From assembly GCF_004944975.1 (NCBI RefSeq), contig NZ_SPQG01000002.1, forward strand, positions 62,001 through 126,000: DNA of 64,000 bases. Direction: 5' to 3'. The translations under genes and the position numbers were made by a program. Below the pieces are notes generated by a model. It did not search any database and had not been told where the DNA came from. It saw nothing but the letters and a program-made list of their open reading frames with translations. This stretch comes from Halorhabdus amylolytica. Lineage in GTDB: Archaea > Halobacteriota > Halobacteria > Halobacteriales > Haloarculaceae. Positions 8,670-15,980 of this stretch are shown here, piece after piece; position 1 is the stretch's first letter, and the number at the start of each line of letters is the position of its first letter.

Positions 8670-9443
8670 TCACAGCGTGAGGATCCAGAGCGCCGATGGA
8701 ATCACCAGGAGGACCCCAAAGACCGTCCCGGCGAACCCGACTTTCGCCACGTCCCAGGCGACGCCGCGCTCGCGTCGATCCGCGATCAGGAACCGCCGGA
8801 CACTCTTTCCGTCGATGCGGACGCTCACTTCACCGCCGCGGCTCCCCGCGGTCTGATCGTAATGGGCGCGCCCGTAGACATAACAGTCCTCGCCGGGATC
8901 GAGGCGACGTTCGACGAAGCGCTGTTCGTTACCGATTCGCAATTCGGTGACGCCGAGGTCGATCGTCCCGTCCTGGGGGGTTACCTTCGGGTTCGCCGCG
9001 ACGAACTCCCGGATCTCTGTGGGTGGGGTCGTTCCGCCGGGGACCGTCACGGTGTGTTCTTCCAGCCGGCGGACCGATCCGGCTGGCTCGATTCGACAGC
9101 TTGCGGTGTCGTCGGCCAGTCTGAACGGGCCGCCGACCAGCCCCTCGTCGAGCGTTTTCCAGTAGGTGTTCGAGCCCGTTCCGGTACCGCTCGTCCGGCG
9201 CTCCTGGACCACCCATTCGCAGATCAGGCACGGCGAGCCTGAGATCGGCGCCTCAACCGTCCCTTCGTCGGGCTCGGCGACGCCCTGCACCTCGACAGGG
9301 CCCGTCTCGTTTGGGAGTTCGTAGACAGCCAGCGGTTCGCCGCGGTAGACCCGCCAGGCGAACCACAGCTCTCGACCTCCAAGTACCACGGCGAGCGCCC
9401 CGACGAGGGCGATCGCGCCGGCTGCGAGATACGCGAGGACCAT
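8670..9443 (-). CDS. GIDE-domain membrane protein
   Basis: 257 residues: N-terminal membrane helix (about 4-25), a soluble region with GSPCLICEW followed by a DCYVYGRA segment, and a C-terminal membrane helix (about 235-255). The order helix, GIDE domain, helix matches the BAM/GIDE fold of the mitochondrial E3 ligase MULAN/MAPL. The eukaryotic C-terminal RING finger is absent, so ubiquitin-ligase labels given to such proteins are not supported. The function in haloarchaea is unknown. Confidence 0.75.
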   Translation of the reverse strand: MVLAYLAAGAIALVGALAVVLGGRELWFAWRVYRGEPLAVYELPNETGPVEVQGVAEPDEGTVEAPISGSPCLICEWVVQERRTSGTGTGSNTYWKTLDEGLVGGPFRLADDTASCRIEPAGSVRRLEEHTVTVPGGTTPPTEIREFVAANPKVTPQDGTIDLGVTELRIGNEQRFVERRLDPGEDCYVYGRAHYDQTAGSRGGEVSVRIDGKSVRRFLIADRRERGVAWDVAKVGFAGTVFGVLLVIPSALWILTL

Positions 9444-9518
9444 CCCTGACTGATTCTCGGCCGGCTCCCATGAGGGTTGTGTCCCGACTGCTTGTGGTTC
9501 TTCGAGATCCCTCTTCGC

Positions 9519-10157
9519 TCAGGCGAGTTCGTCCAGTCGCCGCACCCGCCGGACACTCCCGACGGACCCGAGCCGTTCACTCGCGTCGAAGCGCTCGACG
9601 TGGATCGCGTCCAGTCCCGCGTTACGGGCGGCTCCGACGTCCTGTGGGCTGTCACCGACCATGACGCCGGTGTGCCCGTTGTCGGTGACGCCGAGGTTTG
9701 CCATGGCCCGCTCGACCGGTGCCGGATCGGGTTTCCATCCGAGTTCCTCGTCACAGCAGACGATAGCGTCGAACCCCTCACGGAGACCGAGCGCTTCGAG
9801 TGTCGGCTTCGCCAGGTGGGGCTGGGAGTGGGTAACGATCCCGGTCGGCTCGTCGATCGCTGCGAGTAGTTCCCGGGCGTCGTCGTAGAGATAGGCGGCC
9901 CGTGCCCGGGCATCGGCGTCCTCGACCTCGTGATAGGTCGACCAGAACGCCTCGGGCTCGAGTCCCCACTCCCGGAGTTGCTCGTTGCGGGACCCGGTGA
10001 GTCCGTGCCAGAGGATCCGGACCTGCCGATCGGTGAACTCGTATCCCAACTGCCGACCCACCCGATCGAACACCGCTCGCGGGTACTCGTCCTCGACGTC
10101 GATCAGCGTCCCGTCGAGGTCGAACAGCCAGAAGTCGTATTCGAGGCGCCGACTCAT
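9519..10157 (-). CDS. HAD-superfamily hydrolase, phosphoglycolate phosphatase-like
   Basis: 212 residues with all HAD motifs: FDLDGTL (nucleophile Asp and acid/base Asp, residues 12-18), the T of IVTHSQ (motif II), the K of GWKPDP (motif III), and MVGDSPQD (motif IV). The cap is helical (type C1), as in phosphoglycolate phosphatase and similar small-molecule phosphatases. The substrate cannot be read from sequence. It is transcribed away from the small gene at 10245. Confidence 0.88.
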   Translation of the reverse strand: MSRRLEYDFWLFDLDGTLIDVEDEYPRAVFDRVGRQLGYEFTDRQVRILWHGLTGSRNEQLREWGLEPEAFWSTYHEVEDADARARAAYLYDDARELLAAIDEPTGIVTHSQPHLAKPTLEALGLREGFDAIVCCDEELGWKPDPAPVERAMANLGVTDNGHTGVMVGDSPQDVGAARNAGLDAIHVERFDASERLGSVGSVRRVRRLDELA

Positions 10158-10244
10158 CGGCCGTCAGTAGGGCGGTCTCCGCTATGAGCGTTCCGCCCGC
10201 TTCACCGGGTGAACCTTATTGTCACGGCGAGCCCCTCTCCCGGT

Positions 10245-10418
10245 ATGGAATCGGAAGCCTGGCAGTCGATCGACGTGATCCACGACACCAAGGGTGAGCC
10301 ACACGTCCTCCAGCAGAAGGTGCAAGTCTACACTGCCGGCGTCACCGAGGAGTCGAGTGGTTACACCAAGCCGACAATGGAACATCGCCTCGTCCCGCTG
10401 GCCGATGTGACGAAATGA
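10245..10418 (+). CDS. Small conserved-looking protein of unknown function (57 aa)
   Basis: The ATG at 10245 is preferred over an upstream in-frame start because a CTTATT box A-like element lies at about 10215 and the protein then starts MESEAWQSID. It is hydrophilic with mixed charge and has no cysteine pairs, membrane segment or recognisable motif. Codon usage looks like that of its neighbours. I do not recognise the family. Confidence 0.6.
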   Translation: MESEAWQSIDVIHDTKGEPHVLQQKVQVYTAGVTEESSGYTKPTMEHRLVPLADVTK

Positions 10419-10508
10419 CTGGCTGTCACGATCGACGTGATCGAGTTGACGAGCCGTCGGCTATGGGGTGTAATAGTGTATTAGGTAAATCGCGATTACG
10501 TCGAAGCC

Positions 10509-10703
10509 TTACTGGCGGACGACGTTGGTCGCGCGGGGGCCCTTCTCGGCCTGTTCGATGTCGAATTCGACTTCCTGTCCCTCTTCGAGGTCCGGGCCGC
10601 CGACGTCTTCCATGTGGAAGAACACGTCTTCGTCCGCATCCTCAGTCTCGATGAAACCGTAACCGCCAGTGTCGTTGAAGAAATCGACCGTACCAGTTGC
10701 CAT
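10509..10703 (-). CDS. cspA: Cold-shock domain protein
   Basis: 64 residues from the ATG at 10703 (MATGTVDFF). RNP1-like GYGFIET and RNP2-like DVFFHM motifs place it in the CspA family of single-strand nucleic-acid chaperones. It is acidic, as in other halophiles. It ends in NVVRQ, matching the family C-terminus. A well placed box A lies 26 bases upstream. Confidence 0.95.
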   Translation of the reverse strand: MATGTVDFFNDTGGYGFIETEDADEDVFFHMEDVGGPDLEEGQEVEFDIEQAEKGPRATNVVRQ

Positions 10704-10728
10704 TGCGAATCTATCGAGGGGAGGGGGA

Positions 10729-10737
10729 TGTATAAGG
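10729..10737 (-). promoter_or_regulatory. Box A of the cold-shock gene
   Basis: CCTTATACA on the minus strand, its downstream end 26 bases before the ATG at 10703, giving a near-leaderless transcript. Confidence 0.65.
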
Positions 10738-10814
10738 GTTCCGAGAGATGGCCTACCACGGGTAGTCGAGACACCCGCCGTGAATGTGGAAGCCACCCAT
10801 GCGCGGCGACTCCA

Positions 10815-11987
10815 TCACCTGTCGTTTCCACGTAACATCTCGTGAATACCGAGCACCAGCGCGGGGACGACGATCATGAACAGGTGCTCCTCGATCGGGA
10901 TCGCCAGCAGTTCGATCCCGGTTCGTAGTTCGATGGCGAAGACACCCACTTCGAGGGTGTACCAGTCCCAGACGTACGCCAGCGGATAGAGGACGGCGAT
11001 CGTCCGCGCGGCGTTCGCGATGGCGTCGGCTCGCCACAACAGCGCCAGGGCGAGTCCGCCGAACGCCACCTCCGTCACGAGATAGGTGTACGGTCCGAGG
11101 ACGCCGATGTCGACCGGGAGCGGACCGGTCATCGGTCGATACCACAGTGCAACCAACAACAGCGCGAGAAACACGTAGGCCCCGCGGACGAGCAGCATTG
11201 TCGCCACTCGCGGGTCAGCCCGGCGGGCGACCGCCGACACCGCTCCGAACGCGAAGACTGCCAGTATCGTCCCGGTCGGGAACACTTCGAGAGCTGCCAG
11301 CACGGCCACGCCGAGCAGTCCGGCGGCCAGAAACCCCTCGGCCACCCGGCGGGCACGTCGCGGACCCAGCACGACGGCGACCGTCCGCTTGTCGATCGAC
11401 CGGTCGTAGGCCAGATCCTGAGCGTCGTCGATCACCTTGATGCCCAGCAGTACCGCGAGCAACACGCCCGCCAGGGCGATCGCGGTCGGCGTCAGCGAAC
11501 CGTTCCCCGCGACGAACGCCCCCAGCAGTGCCAGTGCGATCCCGGCCGGATACCCGCCGGTCGCCGTGACGGGATTGGTGTCCAGTTGCGGTGCGTGAAA
11601 GTATCCGAGTGCCCACGTGGGCGCGGTCAGCGCGGCCGCGCCCGCGCCGCCGGTCAGGAAAACGCCGGCCAGTGCAGTCGCGAAGACGATCCCGGCACCG
11701 ACCTGCGCGAGCCGACAGCCCGCGGCCGAAAGCGGGTGATCGTCGTCTTCGCCGCGGACGAAGAAGTCGACGTACCCGTCCGTGATGTGGGCGGTATAGA
11801 CGGCCGCAAAGATCGCCGTCGCGTGCAACGCGGCCACCGTCGGAACAAACGATCCCGTTTCCCGGGCGGCAAGTAGCGACCCCGTCAGCGAGACGGCCAC
11901 CGGCGGCAGCATGAACACTGGATGGATCTGGGACGCCAGCGCCCTAGCCGCCGGGACGGTGCCTGACTGGTGACGCGCGATCGCCAT
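10815..11987 (-). CDS. UbiA-type prenyltransferase fused to a lycopene-cyclase half domain
   Basis: 390 residues, almost all membrane helix. Residues 1-275 are a UbiA prenyltransferase with two Asp-rich motifs: TDGYVDFF...ED near residue 68 and DDAQDLAYDRSID near 187. These bind Mg-diphosphate and accept a polyprenyl donor. Residues about 290-385 match one repeat of the heterodimer-type lycopene cyclase (CrtYc/CrtYd, CarR), including YVWDWYT and the PIEEHLFM motif that carries the catalytic Glu pair. Bacterioruberin synthesis uses a UbiA-type lycopene elongase, and beta-carotene synthesis uses a two-repeat cyclase; this chimera has one of each half. A carotenoid or related isoprenoid substrate is inferred. 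It is divergent from the photolyase-like gene. Confidence 0.8.
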   Translation of the reverse strand: MAIARHQSGTVPAARALASQIHPVFMLPPVAVSLTGSLLAARETGSFVPTVAALHATAIFAAVYTAHITDGYVDFFVRGEDDDHPLSAAGCRLAQVGAGIVFATALAGVFLTGGAGAAALTAPTWALGYFHAPQLDTNPVTATGGYPAGIALALLGAFVAGNGSLTPTAIALAGVLLAVLLGIKVIDDAQDLAYDRSIDKRTVAVVLGPRRARRVAEGFLAAGLLGVAVLAALEVFPTGTILAVFAFGAVSAVARRADPRVATMLLVRGAYVFLALLLVALWYRPMTGPLPVDIGVLGPYTYLVTEVAFGGLALALLWRADAIANAARTIAVLYPLAYVWDWYTLEVGVFAIELRTGIELLAIPIEEHLFMIVVPALVLGIHEMLRGNDR

Positions 11988-12112
11988 ACGTGTGTCTCGG
12001 TATCGACTCGCATAGTCGTGTCGGCGCGCTCAAGTGTTGCTGGCGAACCGTCACTCCAAACTGCCTCGTGCCAGCCCCGGCGTCCAAGTGGATCCGGCCC
12101 CGCATCCGACCC

Positions 12113-13555
12113 ATGCCAGAGACGGCCGTCGTTTGGTTCCGTCGCGACCTCCGCACGCAGGATAACCCCACCCTCGCAGCCGCCTGTTCCGCCGATCGGA
12201 TCCTCCCGGTCTACTGTTTCGACCCGCGCCGGTACGGCCGGCGGGCGTTCGGCGGGCAGGCGTCCTTCGAGTACGATGGCATCGGGGCCGGTCACGCGCA
12301 GTTCGAACGCGAATCCGTCGCGGACTTGCGCGAACAGTTTCGAGACGCAGGTGGCGATTTGCTCGTCCGCCACGGCCGTCCCGATGAGGCGCTGCCGGAG
12401 CTCCTCGAACGTGTCGACGCCGATCGCGCGCATTTCCAGACGCTCGCGATTCCGGAGGAGCGGACGCGGGAACACCAGGTTCGAGAGGCACTGCCGGACG
12501 ACGTTACCGTCGAACGGCACTGGACGCACACGCTCCACCACATCGAAGACTTGCCAACTCCGTACGACGAGATTCCGGACACGTTCACGCCCTGGCGAAA
12601 GGAAGTCGAGGCCGAAAGCCGCGTTCGCGATCCGATCGACATCCCCGATGTCCAGCGGTTGCCAGGGGATGTACCCCATGCCGGATCGATTCCAGATCTC
12701 GACTCCCTGGGCGTCGTCGGCGATGTCCCCGACGATGATCGGATGCCACTCGATTTTGCGGGCGGCGAAACCGCCGCCCAGCAGCGTCTCGACGAGTACG
12801 TCTGGGAGACCGACTCCCTCCGGGAGTACAAGGTGACGCGCAACGGGCTGATCGGGCGGGACTATTCATCGAAGTTCTCACCCTGGTTGAACGCCGGCTG
12901 CCTGTCGCCGCGGGAAGTCTATCGGACGGTCGAGGAATACGAGGCCGAGCGCGTCAGTAACGACTCGACGTACTGGCTGCTCTTCGAGTTGCGCTGGCGG
13001 GACTTCTTCGCCTTCCAGTTTGCCAAATACGGCGGGAAATTCTTCAGGCCGGGCGGGATCCGCGAGCGAACGGATCTCGACTGGCGCCGGGACGAGGTCG
13101 ATTTCCAGCACTGGCAGGCGGGAGAGACTGGAGTCCCGTTCGTCGACGCCGCGATGCGCGAACTGGCCGCGACGGGGTACATGAGCAACCGCGCCCGCCA
13201 GAATGCCGCGTCGTTTCTGGTCCACGACCTCGGGATCGACTGGCGATGGGGCGCGGCCCACTACGAGCACCACCTGCTCGATTACGATCCGGCTTCGAAT
13301 TACGGCAACTGGGCGTACATCGCCAAAGTCGGCAACGACAGTCGGGATGGTGGGTTCGACGTGCTCTCTCAAGCCGAGCGCTACGATCCCGGTGCCGAGT
13401 ACATCCAGCGGTGGTGTCCGGAGCTCGATGGGCTGATCGGCGAGTACGCCCGCGAACCCTGGCGGATGGACGACCGCGAGCAGCGGGATCGGGGGATCGT
13501 ACTCGGCGAGGACTATCCAGCGCCGATGGTGGACCCCGAGCGGTTGCGAGATTGA
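12113..13555 (+). CDS. DASH-family cryptochrome/photolyase
   Basis: 480 residues from the ATG at 12113 (MPETAVVWFRRDLR). The N-terminal Rossmann-like antenna domain is followed by the FAD-binding helical domain, with LLFELRWRDFF, NRARQNAASF, the FAD contacts around WRWGAAHYEHHLLDYDPASNYGNW, and an extended C-terminus (YDPGAEYIQRW). The ordered motifs match DASH cryptochromes, which repair pyrimidine dimers in single-stranded or looped DNA. It is transcribed divergently from the UbiA/lycopene-cyclase gene 125 bases away. Light or oxidative stress may control both, which is inference. Confidence 0.9.
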   Translation: MPETAVVWFRRDLRTQDNPTLAAACSADRILPVYCFDPRRYGRRAFGGQASFEYDGIGAGHAQFERESVADLREQFRDAGGDLLVRHGRPDEALPELLERVDADRAHFQTLAIPEERTREHQVREALPDDVTVERHWTHTLHHIEDLPTPYDEIPDTFTPWRKEVEAESRVRDPIDIPDVQRLPGDVPHAGSIPDLDSLGVVGDVPDDDRMPLDFAGGETAAQQRLDEYVWETDSLREYKVTRNGLIGRDYSSKFSPWLNAGCLSPREVYRTVEEYEAERVSNDSTYWLLFELRWRDFFAFQFAKYGGKFFRPGGIRERTDLDWRRDEVDFQHWQAGETGVPFVDAAMRELAATGYMSNRARQNAASFLVHDLGIDWRWGAAHYEHHLLDYDPASNYGNWAYIAKVGNDSRDGGFDVLSQAERYDPGAEYIQRWCPELDGLIGEYAREPWRMDDREQRDRGIVLGEDYPAPMVDPERLRD

Positions 13556-13934
13556 ATTCCGTGATCGATGTGCTGCTCAACAGGTGACGCTCTGTTCGTG
13601 GATCGCAATCAGAGACGGATCAGATCGTCCTTCCATCAGTAGTGAGTCATAGAACCGTTTACAGCCGGTTTGCTGCGATGCAACGCGAGTATAAAATATC
13701 GGCACGGGGATGATTATAGAACGCAGTGCAAGATTTAGGCGCACATCTTGCACGGATGGTTGTTCAAATCGCCGTGGCCGGATCTTACGATACAGCTTCC
13801 CTCATCGCAAACAAGGGGCGGTAATGACTCACTCTACGGAAGCTAAGGCGCGCCGGATATCCTTTATATCCGGGCTCGAAAACACTCCTACAAGCATATA
13901 TGTATTGAGCGTCCAGTGCGTATTAGTTACTCCA
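13556..13934 (+). other. AT-richer leader region of the YwgA-HicB/HicA island
   Basis: No gene seen; the ORF running in from 13710 has non-coding character before the MRNEETL start. The region holds an inverted repeat, GTGCAAGAT (13726-13734) and ATCTTGCAC (13745-13753), 10 bases apart. A TATAAAATA stretch lies at about 13690, and the promoter/palindrome is annotated separately. Base composition drops sharply here relative to the photolyase gene, consistent with an acquired segment. Confidence 0.55.
13853..13902 (+). promoter_or_regulatory. Promoter and palindromic operator candidate of the toxin-antitoxin operon
   Basis: A perfect inverted repeat, CCGGATAT (13853-13860) / ATATCCGG (13866-13873), with a 5-base spacer lies upstream of the box A CATATATG (13895-13902). 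The box A ends 33 bases before the ATG at 13935. Placement just upstream of box A suits a repressor or activator site. HicB antitoxins commonly bind their own promoters through a DNA-binding domain, so autoregulation is plausible but inferred. Confidence 0.6.
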
Positions 13935-14699
13935 ATGCGAAACGAGGAAACCCTGACCCTCTCGCTGTTGTATACACGCAACCGTGAGGCAATTGAGGGT
14001 GCAACTCGCTTCCAGAAGCTGGTATTCCTTGCACAGGAGGAGCAACGGTTTGCAGAGGTCTTCGACTTTGAGCCGTACAAATACGGCCCGTATTCGACTG
14101 AATTAGCTTCGACGGTGCAAGGACTGGAGGCTAGGGGGCTCGTGAAAACCGAGATGGACACGAATGCATACGGACAGGAGCGTGTCGTTTATAGACTCAC
14201 GAGAGAGGGGATTGCACAAATACGCGAAGAGATGGATGAGCGAAAGCTTGATGATGTCTTTGATGCTGCAGAAGAGATCAAAGCCACTTACAACGATTGG
14301 GGAACTGAGCGATTGTTGAAGTACGTCTACCGCAAGTACGACGAATACACGACTGACACCGACATTGATATTGATCGGCTTTTTGATCCGGACGCCTCGA
14401 TCTTTGAGAGGAGGGCAGATATACAAGACACTGATCCGAGCGAGTTTCGGTCGTATATCGAAGAATACACCACATCAAAGAATACAGACGGGACGTGGAC
14501 TGCCCGAGACCCGGTTCAGGAATTTACTGCACTCGGTGAGACCCAAGCAGACGCTATCGACAAGTTAGGTGAGGTAATTGCAACGGCGCACGGAGATGCC
14601 GGTGAACCCGTGGCCGACGAGGATCTTGAAGAATGGGGTATCGACCCTGAGGGCGTAAGCGAAACGGATTCTGGGCCGTTGCCTGATTTTATGACTTGA
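13935..14699 (+). CDS. Antitoxin: YwgA-like winged-helix protein fused to HicB
   Basis: 254 residues from the ATG at 13935, chosen because a box A lies 33 bases upstream and the upstream in-frame sequence is unlike protein. Residues 1-140 match a whole YwgA-type protein: TRFQKLVFLAQEE (24-36), PYKYGPYSTEL (47-57), a winged helix with YRLTREG, then a helix and VYRKYDEYT. An acidic linker follows (140-172). Residues 174-254 are a haloarchaeal HicB domain: DGTWTARD, ALGETQADAIDKLGEV, then the VADEDLEEWGIDPEGV and PLPDF tail. HicB neutralises HicA; the N-terminal part probably binds DNA or a second partner. hicA follows after 10 bases. The fusion is unusual: ordinary haloarchaeal HicB is about 70-90 residues. 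Confidence 0.83.
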   Translation: MRNEETLTLSLLYTRNREAIEGATRFQKLVFLAQEEQRFAEVFDFEPYKYGPYSTELASTVQGLEARGLVKTEMDTNAYGQERVVYRLTREGIAQIREEMDERKLDDVFDAAEEIKATYNDWGTERLLKYVYRKYDEYTTDTDIDIDRLFDPDASIFERRADIQDTDPSEFRSYIEEYTTSKNTDGTWTARDPVQEFTALGETQADAIDKLGEVIATAHGDAGEPVADEDLEEWGIDPEGVSETDSGPLPDFMT

Positions 14700-14709
14700 T
14701 TCTAGCGAA

Positions 14710-14970
14710 ATGGTATCGTATGACTACTCCGGGCGGGAAGTCGCTGCCGCTATGGTCAATTCCAGTGTGAGTTGGATTCCGAATGGCCGGACAGGAAGTC
14801 ATATAATCTTGAAATGGGAGCCCCCAAACGATCATGAAGAGTCGGAACAGCGCACAGTCAGTATCCCGAATGCTGACTCACTACCGCGCGGAACGCTGGA
14901 TGGCATTAGCAAAGACGCCGGCGCAGACAATCTTGATGAGTTCTGCGAGTGGATTGAATCTAATCTCTGA
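14710..14970 (+). CDS. hicA: HicA-family mRNA interferase toxin
   Basis: 86 residues. It matches haloarchaeal HicA from end to end: SGREVAAAMVN at the start, the GRTGSHIIL motif with the catalytic His31, RTVSIPNAD, RGTLDGISKDAG and a final CEWIESN helix. HicA folds like a double-stranded RNA-binding domain and cleaves mRNA through the conserved His. It carries an extra acidic PPNDHEESEQ loop between the His strand and the VSIP strand. The gene begins 10 bases after the fused HicB antitoxin in one operon. Confidence 0.88.
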   Translation: MVSYDYSGREVAAAMVNSSVSWIPNGRTGSHIILKWEPPNDHEESEQRTVSIPNADSLPRGTLDGISKDAGADNLDEFCEWIESNL

Positions 14971-15370
14971 ATGTAGATTTGCTCCCTAACGGGAAACTCA
15001 TTGAATAGTCTATAAGTCTGAAAGGCACGCGTGTTGTATTCAGTAGTCCCCTCAGAAAATGATCTGTAACTGAGAAAATCCACAGTGGTCACGAGAAACG
15101 TGTTATGAGTTTATCATTTACCGCTGTCGGAATGAAAAGAGATGAGCCGTCGTGATGAATACACACTCTTGTATCTTGCACACAACTCTTGAGAGGGCCG
15201 AGGTAGACAGACCGTGCAAATCCTTCTATGACGCGCTATTCTGTCGCTCCGATTATCGACTCACCTCCGCTCGCATACCGAAGTAATCGGACTAAAAGGA
15301 GATTGAAGCACGACGAGCAGATCTCACCCACGTCGAAAACGCTTACTGACGGCTGTCCGAAGACGGAGAC
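14971..15370. other. AT-richer intergenic region after hicA
   Basis: 400 bases without a convincing gene. It contains a third copy of the 9-mer ATCTTGCAC (15173-15181), which also forms the inverted repeat upstream of the operon, and a partial match GTGCAA at 15214-15219. T- and A-rich stretches may end the hicA transcript. GC content returns to the chromosomal level near 15240. Confidence 0.5.
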
Positions 15371-15661
15371 ATGACCGCACGCTTCCCCGAGAACCGCAAG
15401 CACAACCTGGCGATCGAGTTCTCGCGGTACGCCGAATTCGGCGTCGGCGACGTTCTCGAAACGTCCGAGGGTGAGTCGGTGACCGTTACGGACTTCGCCT
15501 TCCGGTTCGAGACCGACGATTTCGTCTACTGGTTCGAGGAACTGGAGGGGTCCTACACGGAGAGCGAGATCGAAGCGTGGGCACTGATCGAGGAGGCCGA
15601 GCGCGAGGAGTACGTCGATCCGGGGTTCGAGGGCCAGCAGATTCCCGATCCCGAGGAGTGA
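15371..15661 (+). CDS. Conserved-looking acidic protein of unknown function (96 aa)
   Basis: A short acidic protein starting MTARFPENRK with alternating strands (SRYAEFGVGDVLET, VTVTDFAFRFETDDFVYWFEE) that suggest a small beta-rich fold. It has no cysteines, membrane segment or known catalytic motif, and its C-terminus is Glu/Pro-rich. Codon use is normal for the genome. It is followed 42 bases later by a zinc-finger gene in the same direction. Confidence 0.6.
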   Translation: MTARFPENRKHNLAIEFSRYAEFGVGDVLETSEGESVTVTDFAFRFETDDFVYWFEELEGSYTESEIEAWALIEEAEREEYVDPGFEGQQIPDPEE

Positions 15662-15703
15662 CCTCTCGGACGCTTTTTGCGCGTCGGAGCCCGAACGGGA
15701 GTC

Positions 15704-15922
15704 ATGACGACCGATCCCTGCGACGGCTGTGGCCGCGAGGTGCGGATCGCTGGCGGCATCGGTGACTTCTGGAACAGTGACCGCTCGGCGACCGGAGGCA
15801 TGACCCTCGAACTCGCCGACGGTACCGAGCACTTCCTTTGTTCGGACTGTATCGACGCACTCCCAGACGACCGCGAGGTCCGAGCCGAAGACGTGGCGAC
15901 TCTCGAAGAGCGGTCCGATTGA
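15704..15922 (+). CDS. Small CxxC zinc-finger protein
   Basis: 72 residues from the ATG at 15704 (MTTDPCDGCG), preferred to an upstream start at 15677 because it begins with the first metal motif. Two cysteine pairs, CDGC and CSDC, frame a 40-residue beta-rich insert containing TLELADGTEHFLCS, the layout of a single treble-clef or ribbon zinc site. Haloarchaea have many such small zinc proteins; the function is not known. The tail is acidic. Confidence 0.7.
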   Translation: MTTDPCDGCGREVRIAGGIGDFWNSDRSATGGMTLELADGTEHFLCSDCIDALPDDREVRAEDVATLEERSD

Positions 15923-15980
15923 AGTCCGGCCGGCTCGAGGGCCCCGCAGGCTTTTCCACTCGCCGATCCTCCCGTGAGGT

